NCBI GenBank assembly: GCA_028564705.1
Contig: JAPXFQ010001681.1
Location: 248,001 to 312,000, forward strand
DNA: 64,000 nt
Direction of reading: 5' to 3'
Origin: Apricaphanius iberus
Taxonomy: Eukaryota; Chordata; Actinopteri; Cyprinodontiformes; Aphaniidae
Made by a program: the position numbers and the translations under genes. The notes below the pieces were generated by a model. That model did not search any database and was not told the DNA's origin. It saw nothing but the letters and a program-made list of their open reading frames with translations. Positions 1 through 12,300 of the stretch are shown in pieces; position 1 is the stretch's first letter, and the number at the start of each line of letters is the position of its first letter.

Positions 1-1121
1 CTTAGTCTTTTCTGGTAAATTACATCCTGTTATGCAAAGAAAAGCATCCAGGCAGCTCTCAGGAGAGCAGGGAGAGAGCATGAAACTCTGCTATGTAGTT
101 AACACATTCAATATTATTAAAATAAAATTGACATTTTGGGAAAACTGACTAAAACATTGGATCAAAAGAGCAGCATAACACCTGTAGTGGTGAAGTTGCA
201 GATTGCAATTAGCAACACAATCATTAAAATTCAGCTATCTCTCCAGGAAAGAAAATGAAGGTATTGGCTGTAACAGCAGCATCAGATGAGCAAGAAGAAT
301 ATATCCGAGTAATTATGATAGGTTAGATGGTCTGACTGAACGCCGTCCTGTTAAAAGAATATAGAAAATTATTTTATTTTCAAGCATCCAGGAGGAACAG
401 ATGCCTCCACATCTTTCAAATACATATCAATAAAGATCTAAATATCAATAAACGCATTAGATCCTCAACAATTTGTTAATGAAGTATTTTAAATAACTCC
501 AAAATGTGTCCTCATCCTGATTTTGTTTCAGCCGGACAAAATCCTAAGATTGTAAAGCCATGATCCTCAACCTGCACTGGAGCACTTCACAGCTAAAAAA
601 CGGCAAAATCTCACAGTATTCTTTAATCAAAAATCCCTGATATTTGTAGAAAATAAATCCTCTATTCCACCATTCATGGAGACAATAAGAATGTGCTGAT
701 ATCTTTAGTTTCACGTGCAGCTGGGAAGCCTTTTTTTTTTGTATCATTCGCTGAAATGTAAATTTTTCAACAGATAAGGAGAAAAGCACAAGAGACACTG
801 AGCAGCTTCAGTATTCATTCACCTTAACAATCGATAAGTAGCAAAGAAAACAAGTCTGTGCAGCATTTGCACCAGTTTTATGTGGAATACTGCAGGATTA
901 TAAAGCCTTTATACATCCATACACTGTGTTATTGTCAGGCACTGAGACTGAGCATTCTGCTGTTACATCTGCTGAAACAGAGAGACATTCACCCCGACAT
1001 GATTCATTGTTCCTTATGTGTGACAGCCCCTTATCCTGCCAACATAGTGCAGCTCAGAGCGACCAATCAGGCTCCACAGGAAGATTTAGAACAGGGTCTA
1101 TAGGATACAAAGGAGGAACCA

Positions 1122-1385
1122 ATGCAAAAATCCACAGAAAGACCCACAGAAGATCCTAAGGAGAATCCAGAAAAGGATCCACAGAAGAATCCAACAAACA
1201 AGTTGGAGGACGTCCAGCTGTCCATGGAAAAGATAAGTCAGTGGAGCCCTGAACATATGAACAAATATCAAACCTTATGTGTGGATCCATTCGGGCTGGT
1301 TTCTAATCTTATTGGACATTTCGCAGCTGCCTCTCTGTCTGGTGTACTTAAAGCCCAGTCTGATCATTGTAAAGGTAGATTCTAG
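1122..1385 (+). other. Unrecognised 87-codon open frame with Pro/Glu/Lys repeats
   Basis: The frame starts with an imperfect repeat of PKENPEKDPQKNP type, encoded by short repeats of a 'gatccacagaagaa' kind, and then has a less biased stretch with LSMEKISQWSPEHMNKY. I recognise no domain. No splice sites or promoter decide whether it is expressed. It could be a chance frame over a simple repeat, or an exon of an unplaced gene. Confidence 0.12.
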
Positions 1386-3329
1386 TGTGTTGACAAACTT
1401 TGTTTCAGTGCTATTTTGCAGGTGAAACTAGGTGACGTACCAACTCTTTGAAACCCTTTGGTTCTGTTCTTAAACCCAATCCATGCGGCTGGACGGAATT
1501 CTGGTGTGTTTGTTCTGTAATGTTCAGCGGTCGATTACCTTCTATCTAACGGGGTTCCCTGAAATCAAATACAACGCTTAAGCATTGAAGCCAAATGATA
1601 ATAAAGATAGCTACTGTCTGATTATTAATCATCAGACAAGGATAACCTGTATAATTACAAAAAGCAGTTTTCAAATGATGATTTTGTTTATGAAAGGAAA
1701 AAAACAACAACCTAGCATATGTGAAAAAGTAACTGTTCATTAGAAAACCACAATGTGAGCAATTATCTACACATTGACATGAAACAGTAGAGAACCTTTC
1801 AAGTAGTGGACGGCTTACCAAAATTACACCAAAAGTTTGCCTTAGTTAAGATCAGAGGTCATGATTTAACCCCTTAACTTGTATCCAACTATACCAACAA
1901 TTGCATAACTTGTGTTTTTGATGTCAGTCTGATGTTAAATTAATTCGATATTGCCACCATTAGTGTACATTTTGGTATGATGCTAATTTGATCCAATAGG
2001 CACCAATGTTTGTATGCTATTTTTTATTGATGCTTCCAATTCTCATACTTTCAAATTTAGTTAAAATACACGTTTTCAAACAACTATTGCCATTTTATCG
2101 TTATAGTCTTTCGAATAAAGTAAAATACTGTCCCATGCTCCACATTTAGTGATCTCCTACCCCCTTTTTTGCAACATGAAATCAGTTTTAAAAATAGAAA
2201 ATGTTATCTAAATATAAATTTATATACATATATACAACTTTGTATAAACATATATTTTTGAACAATCATTGGGTTTTATCCTGCAGTATTTCAAACAGCT
2301 AGATACTAGGGGTATCTAGGGGTACCTACTAGTTACTAAAAGATTCGTATACTTATCCCGTTTCAAGAAAAAAATAAATTTGTATGGGAGTATGTACCTA
2401 AATGAAAGCATTAATTGTTTGGCATTATCTATTTTTGTGATTCGTTGTTGCATTAGCATAATACATGCACAAAATTTACTATTACTACAATTAGACCAAT
2501 ATTTTATACCTTGCTTCTTTATACTAGTACTCATTTTCATTCTTCTTTTGCCTAGTTACTAAAACGCGTTACACCCAGTGAGAGTAAATAATCTAAGATG
2601 CATTTATTAATTTATTAAGATTATCCAAAAAATTCCATGTGCTCTTTGTATGTACACTTCCTCTCCCATGAACCCAGTGTAGTTCACACTTTAACCAATA
2701 GATCAGGGGTTCCCAAAGTGGGGCCCACGGGCTAAAGTTGGCCCCCCAAGCCATTTATTTTGGCCCGTCAGGGGATGACCCTGACCATATATAAAAATCT
2801 GCATTGATCAGACCATCAACCTAATATGCACAAATGTAATTCTTTCACTTCTTGAACAACTTTTTATAAATAGGCATGTGAATATAAATTTTAATATAAA
2901 ATACAAGCAACTATAAGGGAGGGGGGGGGGGTTGTGTGGTTTTTTATTTGCAGCATTTTTTTTATGTCTTGTGTGGTGTTTTATTTGCAGTGCATTTTTT
3001 TTACGAGTGTGTCGTTTTTCTGAATTTGCTTGTGTTTTGTCTTTTTTGCATGTGTTTTCTTAAGTTGTGTGCTGTGACCCTTCGGGGCCACCGTAGTCTT
3101 TCGTAGAATAGGCATTTTTCCACCACAGCTACTATTGTTGATGTGAGGAGCGGCCATGTTGAAAGTCAAAGTCGGAGCAAATAAAAAAAATCTCAGACTT
3201 TCCGAGTAGGAAGTCCGACTTCAGAGGGCGATTCCAGTTCATTTTTCCCCGCTCGGAAGTAAGAATTTCCGAGTTCTGAAGCATATGAATCGTTGATGGA
3301 CCCTCTTGGCTTTGCCCCATGTGATATCT

Positions 3330-3800
3330 AAGATTTTCACAGCATTTCAGAAAACGTTTATCAGACCTACAGTTAAACATAATGGTGGTACGATGATGAT
3401 CTGGGGTTACTTCTGTTGCTGCAGAAATTGGACAATTTGCTTTAATTGATCGAACCATAAATTCCGCTATTTACCAGAAATTCCAGAAGAAGAATGTCTG
3501 TCCAGGTCTAAAATCCGATTGAGATGCTGTAGTATGTCCTTAAACAGGCTGTTCACGATTTAATAAACCTTTCCATGTAGCCCAACTAAAACAATCCTGA
3601 AAAGAAGAGCAGACCAGAGGTCTTCCACAATGATCTAAAATAATCACTAGCAACACTTACATGGCAGTTGTAGGCGGCATCAGTGGCACAACCAGTTGTC
3701 CAGTTTAGGAGGCAATTACTTTTTTACGTAGGGCCAGGTTGATTCAAATAGAATGTTTTAATAAATTTAAGCATCACTTTAAAAAAAATAAAAATAAGCA
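3330..3800 (+). mobile_element. Degraded Tc1/mariner transposase fragment
   Basis: In broken plus-strand frames the text reads like the middle of a Tc1/mariner transposase: a GG(T)xMIWG-like piece near 3390, then GQFALIDRTINSAIYQ near 3440, followed by further fragments to about 3800. Frames shift and stops interrupt it, so it is an old inactive copy. Ends and inverted repeats were not found. Confidence 0.5.
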
Positions 3801-4218
3801 TGCGGTCTTTATCTGACATTTACATTTTCTGCTTACCTAAAACTCTTAAGAGCAACAAGATAAAAACTCCCCCAGAATAAATCAAATCTATATGGCGCTG
3901 TATTTCTTAACTAATCGTAATGATAGTGCGAATAGTAAGATGTAAAATTATTTTTTTTAAAGACATCAAGTGACTTAACTTCTCCATTTTTGCTGAAGGA
4001 AACACTTTGTTGGGAATTAGGAAACCGGTAAAACTTTAGCACCTTTCACAACTGATTTTAGATGTTTGAGTGCTGGAATTTCCTTCCTGATCTTTCTGTC
4101 TGTAAGAAATTATCCTAATGTTATCCCTTTCCAGTGGATAAAGGTTTCATTCACCTTTATCTTTAAATTTTTCAGAATAAGTTGCCCGCCAGCCAGCCAG
4201 CACGGTGTGTAATCCTGT

Positions 4219-6365
4219 TTACATCAGAAATTCTGCGTTGATGTCAGCGCTGCGCAAGACTGACTTCGGATCAGCATCTGATGTTTTGCTCAACACTTCT
4301 GCTGAGAGCGAATGGCTGCTCCCGGACTTGTGCTCAAACCAGCTGTCCAACGCTCGCTTTGTGTCAAAGCTTGCAACGGGCGGCCCGTTGACAGAGACGG
4401 TTAGCAGGTCGTTCATCTGCTCCAGGGTCAGCTGGGAACCGTTGTTCTTATAAATCCTCCGGAGAGAGCCTCGACCTTTATCGCAGCAGACCGTTGAGCT
4501 GGGCAGGACCCTGACGACCTGTACGATCCGGTTCATCAGCGGGAAACGCTGCTTGTATCTGCCGATGTGAACGACAACGTCTTTAAAGCTGTTCATGCTT
4601 AAGTAGTCTTCCTTCAGGTCCTTCCATTCCACCAGGAGGCTACATCTGGCTTCCCTCCTGTCTTCCTGACCTGCAGAAGGAATGGAGTCCAGGTGATTGA
4701 ATAGGATCTGGATTTCCTCTTCACCGAATGCCTGCAGGTCCTCACGGTTGCCAGGCCAGCTGCCCAGGTCCAGCACCTTGCAGGCTTTGGTAAAGGAGCG
4801 GCTCTGGAGGTCCAGCCTCTGAGACAGGATCGCCTGACTTCGGCTGCAAATCTTTTTTCGGATTGACTGAAACTTGGACTCTGCAACGCGAAGGTTTTTC
4901 AGAGCGACACCGTTGAAGCTTTCCCTGAAGTTTTCCTCAAACTCCTGCAGATATTCACCCGGGCAGTCCACCAACTGTCTGATTTCCTTAATCGCCTCCT
5001 CTATCCTGGCTTCCAGCTGGGACACCAGCAGGTGCTCTCCCTGGAAGGTGAGAGCCAGTCGCGAGAGAACGGCAATGATGTCCAGCAAGAAGTAGATGAG
5101 TTTCACAGACTGGTAGTCCATAAGGAACTGCAGGAGCGTGAGGGCAATAGCTGCAGCGTCAGCCCTGTGTGTCTGGCTGCTGATCTCCTTTAGATGCGCC
5201 AAAACCTCCAGGTAATCCTTAATGAGAGCATTCAGTACGTTTGGTTCTCCAATGATCCATCGTACGGCTCTGACATCACCCAGGAACTCCGTTTCCTTGG
5301 ATAGAGTCGGAGCGGTAGACCGCAGCTCGGCCATCATACGTGGGAAGTAGCGGTAGAAACTGAGAAGCTGTTTCAGGTTGTTTTCCAGATCCTCGAGACA
5401 GGAGAGCTCCTTCCCACTGATGGCATCTAGAACCTCCAGATGAGTTCCATGGATCATTATGGGAAGGCAGAGGATCCAGGGAAACATCTTTTGGACAGCA
5501 ATATACAGACTTGCTCTAATCCTGGAAGAGATGTTGGTGCCGGCCACTCCAAGACCCACAACCAGCAAGTCCTGAAACCGGAGTCCCAAGACACTGAAGG
5601 CCCGGTCCAGAACCTGGAGGTATCCGTCCACACTAGACATGCTCAGCCTCTGTAACGAGAGGAACTCCATTTGTGGGGCACTATCACTGGTCGTGAACTG
5701 GACATAAACTGCCACCAAATCTGAGAGAAGGTCGTCGTTTTGAGCGTCCATAACGACGCTCAGAAAAGGAGACAGACGCATCTTCTCAGCCAGTTCCTCT
5801 TTCAGAGCTCTAGCGATGTGGTGGACCAAGACCTGACAGTCACCCTCATTCATGTACTGATCCACCACTTTAAGCTCACACTTCTTCAGCAGTTCACCCA
5901 GAGGACGGAGGTCTGAAAAGGCCCGTCCCTCCCGAGCCAGGTGGTACGCTGCGTTGAACAGAAGCGCCATGTTCTTGCACATCTCCTCCGTCTTCTCAGG
6001 ATGCATCCGCAGCTTGTAGAGCTGCAGACACTTCTTGTGGAGGTTGCTCTGGCTGTGCAACTTGATGGTGTGGATCTTGAACTGCTTGGAGCCGACGATG
6101 AAGGCCGAGGTTCGAGAGGACTGGACGGTGTACTGGCGGCAGACGTGGCACCACATCTCATTGAGCGTTGGCGAGTATCGGAGAAACCAGAACTTTTTCA
6201 GCCACTCTTGCTTGAAGCGGCGAATTCGTCTGCTCGCCCCGGAGTAAGGCTTTGATGAGTCCTCGGGGGACATCACAATGTCTGCTGAAACCGACTCATC
6301 AGCAGAGTCCACTTCCTGGTCATCTTCATCCAGGACCATCTGAGTGGGCGTAAAGGGTTCCATTC
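4219..6365 (-). CDS. prdm11: prdm11 last coding exon: zinc finger and hAT transposase-like domain
   Basis: Acceptor TTTTTACAG ends at 6366; the exon begins in phase 1 (GA-ATG-GAA) and ends at TAA 4219-4221. It encodes residues 350-1064. First comes an acidic stretch, then [13 protein letters not shown] and the finger MWCHVCR...H...H, then a region resembling the RNase H-like fold of domesticated hAT transposases of the C17orf113/ZNF862/KIAA1586 kind, and near the end [18 protein letters not shown], typical of the hAT dimerisation region. The position where active hAT enzymes carry D-E/G-S-T-D reads [11 protein letters not shown], so catalysis is doubtful. The frame is intact over 714 codons, which argues for a domesticated gene rather than a decaying transposon. 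Confidence 0.9.
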
Positions 6366-9300
6366 CTGTAAAAACAAACATTTTTCATACGTTTGCTGAA
6401 AGTGTCAAACAGCTGGCTTCTCTAAATGATTTCCCCTGGACTAGTAGCTTGATTCAGACAACTTAGGAAATATATTTCAGTGCTTGTTTCAAATAGTTTC
6501 CAAATCTGTTCTTTAACGATTGGATATGGAACATTTTTCTGAAAAGCTATGTCTTTAAAAAAATTAATACTTAAACGGGCAGTTTAGAGGCGTGCAGAAT
6601 GAAAGTGGACCCTTTCCTTCAAACATTATAGATAACCTAAAATCCTTTTAAAAAAAAACGTTTTTTGACTGATTTTTGTGTTCCAGCCAACGGTGGTGCG
6701 GTATTCTGGGTTGCAAAATACTATTGTAAAGAACAGCCTGGAGCAACGAGGCATTTACTGTAGGAAATTAAGCACTTGGTTTGCTTATCTACTGTGTCTA
6801 AACCCCCGAGATTTCATTATCTTTCTTAGAAGGGGAGTGACCTTTCAAGATCTAAAACCAGAGTTAGAGTAGGTGAAGCCTACAACAGATGGACACAAAT
6901 GAAAAACTTTCACGGGACTTTCAGAACGTACGTGGAAAGGGCAAAGTTTCTCATGGAGAAAGGTAAGAAAGCTTGCTAACGGCTAAAGTTAGCCGTCGGT
7001 AAAACAGCTTTGCAATACTTGAGTATATGACATTGTTCCTACATATGAGAGCATTAACCTCCACACAGAGTAAGCGAGAGAAAAGGAAGTGGTTTCCTCC
7101 TGCTCTGTCCAGTATAGCAGGCTCGCTTTCACCGCGAGTGGCTATTATAAATACTTTATATATTTATATACTTAATAAATTCTAGCTAGCTTTCTGGATT
7201 GACATAGGTCTCCGACCATCCATCTCAGTCAAATACGCACGCTGTGAAATCTGTCGGATGTTTATGTAAATTCTAAAGTATAAATTATGACTAAAGGACA
7301 GGTACAAAAGCTTACTGTTGCCTTTGACCCATATTTTGTTATAATTATTTTTCGTTAAGTACTTTAAACTTATTAGTACAAAACAGACCTTACCCTGTAA
7401 AATTTGTCGCTGGACATGATGCTGGCTGGTCACGGCAACAAAACTGGCAGCCAGAGGGTTCAAAATTAAGTTTAGTTATTGCAACTACCACCTCAACACA
7501 CTAGATGTCGCTTTGGTGCCCATGTTCCATAGTCGACCTTTAATATCTTTAGTTTTATAAATACTGCAAAGCAGGCTCAGCACCATTGGGTAGGCTTGGG
7601 GGCCTCCCAAGAGAGATTATATAGATTAAGTTGCAACCAAAGAATAACAACCAGAGGGTGCTCTAGGCTAAGGCAGTAAATAAAATACTTTGATACAGTC
7701 GTTTGCCAAAATGGGCATTGAGGTTAAGTCACCAATCTTGGAGAGGCAAGTGGAAACTTTGAGTTACATTGTGGTCGTCACTACATACCAGTCGGCGGCG
7801 GCAATGCACCAATTTTCTGTTTGCCAACCGCCAATGAACATCATAAAGAAGAATAAAGGGGTTGTGCTATTTTTAGGCTAATATGAGCAAGCTAACTGTA
7901 GTTGTGATGAAAACCTTTAGAAATACACACCAGGATAGGAATTAAAAAAGTTTTATGCATCAGATTATATAGGATTGTATGTGTACACTGTAAACCCAGA
8001 TTTTGTTTGTAGTTAAACTTCTGAGTGATCATTAATTATACTGTTATGTTTTGTCAAAACCTGGTATTAGGGATGCAACGATACCACTGTTTCATCCGAT
8101 ACGATATGAAACTTGGATATGAGTACTCGACGACACTTATACCACACAAAAAAATGCAATTAATTGTAAAAAAGGTTACATTTTCATCTCTGCTTGTTAA
8201 AGCAAATGATGGTGAATTAGATTTAAAAAAAAAGACCACAAAACTAAAATTTCAAGTGAAATTTTTTTCTTTCCGTGAAATTATGGCAGATATTCCATGT
8301 TTTAAGCATCTGTTTGTGGTATAGGTTAACTAACCTATACAAGATACCAGTATCGGTGTATCCCTACCTGCTAACATTACTAAAAAGCATTAGTTGACTC
8401 TACTATTCAACTGAAATATTAATTGGACTAATCGGGTTTAGCAGAGATAACTTGGTACATTTAGTTTTATAACAATGGAGAGGGGCCTAATTCAATAGAA
8501 TCTCTTTTAAACGGAAATTCTTTTTTTTTTCCTTCAATCTGGATCTCATTTTTAGCAAATTTTATGTTATGTTGTCTTACTCACCCAGAGAATTTTGGAG
8601 CCAGTCTGAGCCGTTCAGAAGTATTTATAACCACTTCTTCCATCAGCGGACAGCCGTAGAATGGGATTGCTCGGGGCAGGACGAATTCCGCTTGTAAAAA
8701 GGTTTAATCGGCCAAAACCGCCTTAATTTTACCATGTTTAATATCCACTTGGACTTTCGAACGCTTTAGAAGTGCTTCTGTATTTTCTTCCGGGCTGATT
8801 TGGACGTAATACACAATTACACAGACTGCCAGTCTGTGTTTTACCGCAGCAGATTCATCAGGCTTTTTATTATTGTTTTATTGCTTAACCCCAAAATCGG
8901 CCCAGAAGACAAGCAAGAAGCACTACGGAGGCATTTGTAAGTTCAAAGAGAATATAAACATGGTAATATTTAGGCGTTTGGGGCAGATTAAGCCTCATCA
9001 CAAGCGACATTTGTACTCCCGTTTTACGGATGTACATTGTTCAAGACTGGATATATAAATCCTGCTGATCGTCTCAAATTGGCTGGAATCTTCTCAGGTT
9101 CAGAATTTTCCTTTAATATCACATTCCACCAATCAGGACTGGGGAAAAAGGCCCACCAATCAATGAGCACACCCAACACAATGACAAAGAATCATATGGC
9201 AAAAGACGTCAGGGAAACACATCAAGCCACCAGCATTTCAGCCCAATGAAACCCCCTTAATGATCAACTGATGTTGACAAGGAACAAACAATTGAAGAAT

Positions 9301-12300
9301 TGGAATACTGAAGACATGAGGAATTGGTGAATCAACTGGTGGAACTGTTTTCAGAGTTAAATCGAACGATAAAGACTTCTACTTTAGATTATTTAGATTG
9401 CACATTTTAGCTGCACTTCCTGCCCTGCCCAGCAGGGACAGTGCAGACACTTCTTACTCAGCTTCACAAGTTTATACAAGTTTTTTAGCTTGTGTAAAAA
9501 GTTTATGTTTCACCTTAGTTATTCTCAACATTTTTAGTTTCAGCTTGTGTAAAAACTGAAGTGGTATAGGGCAACAGGTTTCGACACGATTTGTGAGTAA
9601 AGTCTACTTATTCGGGTCAAGCGTGTAAGACGAGCTTCTTTTTTTTTTAAACTGGAGGAAATTCACTTGACCCTTGTGGACCTAAAAAGACGGGATTTGT
9701 TCAAGATGGCTCTATTCTGTCAATGATGAGTGGCTTTGAACAGTGAGTTATCTTGTTTTCTGAGTGGTTTGACAAAAGTGTTTACTGTGTCTGCAGTTAT
9801 AATTGGATATTTGATTGTAATACATCATTGGAATCTAAAGATTTACAATATTTATATGTACATAGATAGCGTGTTGCAAAATAAAATAAAATAAAATAGT
9901 AGAGCTGACCCAGAAGTATGCAATGTACCACTAACGTAAAAATGCTATGGAGTTCAATAAAAATACTATTTACTGACCCCCAGAATAAGCCATAGCCCCT
10001 CTAACTAAATTCCTCTGCTGAAAACACGTATGCAGAGTATGTCCCCTTCCTCCTGAAGCTGTCCTTCATTCATATACCACCCGACAGTCTTCTTTATCCA
10101 CTCTACGTTGACTGCATCCTCTCCTGCACCTACTACTTTCTTCTACTACTCTACCTATGCGCCAACTTCTATTTTGACACCTGGCCGAGCATTTATGTGC
10201 TTAGCTCGGCCATCTTCAGGGAAGGAGCTATCAATGTACCTATTCCTGCCGCTAGCTTCTCTAGGGACGATAAATGTTGCCCGGTTTGACAAAGTCTCTC
10301 TTCTGGAACGGACTGTCTCAGTCTTTCATCCCATATTTTAAAACAGCCTCAAGAGGAGATGTTTATTTGTGCTTCTTTCCTAGATAAAGCCACTAATAAA
10401 GGAGTTAATGGTGCCATCGATCATTTACTTATCTAACAAAAAGTAATGCTGGTCCGGTGCATCTGTGGTTTTTGTGTGTCTGCTCTGTCTTCTCAAACCC
10501 TAAGGTGGATATGGCTGATCAGCCAGGTTCCTGAGGAAGTAAAAGTATTATCACGTCTGTGTGGATCTTTCTCCGCATCAGCATGTTTTCCTTTGAACCC
10601 ACCTTGAAAATCCTCGATGGGAGCCTGTTCGGGATGTGGTGGATCCGGTTGGAGTTCAGAACTTGATGGACCAACTGTGTTATCCTGTCGTCTTCTGAAA
10701 TGGGACAGCTCCTCCTCTAGCTCCAGAATCCTTTGCTTCAGTTTGACGCAGTTGGGGCAGAAGGAGGTGGAGGGCTCTCCGCCCGTCAGGTTCTCCTCAC
10801 TCTCCTCCGCCTTCAAGTTGGAGACAACGAGGCGGCTCTCGGATAAGTCAGCAGCCAGCTGGAGTTCTTTTTTGTCACTATCACCAAGAAGGCAGGACCT
10901 GGATCTGGACTTGCTTGATTCCTCTAGAGAAGCTTCTAGAACGTCTTTGAAGATGAGGTCGATCTTCTTTTTCTTGGCAGGAGGCTGGTCATCTACTTCT
11001 TCACAGGATTGTTTGCTGGTGCAAAGTTTAACCTTCAGATCTGAGGGCGGAGCAGGAGATTTAAAATCCTTCTGGAGTCTTTGCAGGACTGCTGGTTTGT
11101 CTGGATCTGAAACAAAACCAGGTTCATCATTAACAGATAACTGGATACAATTGTATTTGGTTATTTGGTTATTCACATAATGGGTAAAAATGCAAACTAC
11201 TGTCCAGGTAAGTTAGTGCAAATGGTACCAAACTGTTTGAGATATAATATAAATGAGGTAAAACAACACCATCTTGTGGACAAATACATGAATAACCAAC
11301 AGATGGACTAAAGCCCCCTCCTGCTTATCCATTCTGTTCTTACTAATCTTCTCCAGCATGTTTCACCTGAGTCCAGGTTGCGATGGATGCTGTCTCGAGA
11401 CACACCCTGTAGTGTTTGAATGTAGTCGTCACTGTACCAAACCCTCAGCTTCTCCCCCGCCTTCAGCCTCCGGCGCGCTCTGAAGTAGACGTTTCTGCCA
11501 TGCTGGAAAGCAGTCAGATTCCTACAGCTGTCCTCTGATGAGGTGCGAACAAACCTGCAGATTAGCCAAAAAAATGGAAGGCTTTAGTTACCAGTTACAT
11601 TCCTGTGGAACCAGCACCCAGTTGCTCACTGATACTTTCTCCTACTACTCTCCATTTATGCAATACCTGCAGTTATTGCTGTCATTTCCTCTTAATAAAA
11701 GTTTCCTCCACCTTGTTTTTGTGCTTTGTCCAAATCATCTGGGCCCTCATTTATCAACCGTACTTACGCACAAATTTTTGCATTTTTCATGACACTGAGG
11801 TCTTCACCTCTAATTTTCTGCTGTGTATTTAATGAAAACATAACGAAAAGAATCTTTTCCAATTTCCTGCTTGGTTGTTTGGGGTTAATACCGCAGAGGT
11901 ATAGGTGTGACAGACGCAGGGTACGTGTGGGAAACACAATCCACTTTTCCCATGTTGGTGCTCTCTATTTTTTCTGCTATTACAGCAGATATACTGTAAC
12001 CTGATTTTCTGAGCCGTTTTAAAACACACTTTAAGCACACACCTGCTTGGCTATCAGTGGCTCGCCAACAGCTGCTGCAGAGCAGTATGGTCAGCAAACT
12101 ACCATCCAGAGCACACAGAAGGCAACAAAAAAACTGCACAGTTTTTCATAGTGTTGAGTTATGCTGTTAGATGTAGATAATATTAGCTAAATAAAGCCTA
12201 GTTAATACATGCCAATATATAATGTTAACCTGGTTAACGATACTAATGTTAGCTGTGTAACTTGCTAGGTAGTCCATGTTAGGAACAAACCCGCTTCGCT

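Larger units (their letters stand above)
1..4218. other. Region left of the prdm11 stop: repeat-rich, no secure gene
   Basis: AT-rich DNA that includes the prdm11 3' UTR at its right end; I see no clear poly(A) signal on the minus strand close to the stop. A hAT-type terminal sequence (CAGGGGTTCCCAAAGTGGGG) starts near 2704 but its partner end was not found. A degraded Tc1/mariner piece lies at about 3330-3800. A small plus-strand open frame at 1122-1385 is Lys/Glu/Pro-rich at its start and is listed separately. Nothing else here can be supported as coding. Confidence 0.5.
6366..10602 (-). other. prdm11 intron 5, filled with dispersed repeats
   Basis: 4.2 kb intron between the coiled-coil exon and the last exon. 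It holds the left member of an 0.8-kb repeat pair (6733-7545), a MITE with TAGGGAT ends (8068-8366), and sequence at 7783-8066 that recurs near 17.5-18.1 kb. A short phrase near 9700 ('ttcaagatggctc') recurs at 18029. No additional exon with conserved PRDM11 sequence was seen. Confidence 0.6.

Noticed and set aside
10617..11180. 187-codon plus-strand open frame
   Set aside because: It is the antisense shadow of prdm11 exon 5; the minus strand has conserved PRDM11 motifs and splice sites.
11739..11800. GGGCCCTCATTTATCAA as the start of a further DNA transposon
   Set aside because: The phrase is typical of a fish repeat end, but no matching inverted end was found nearby.
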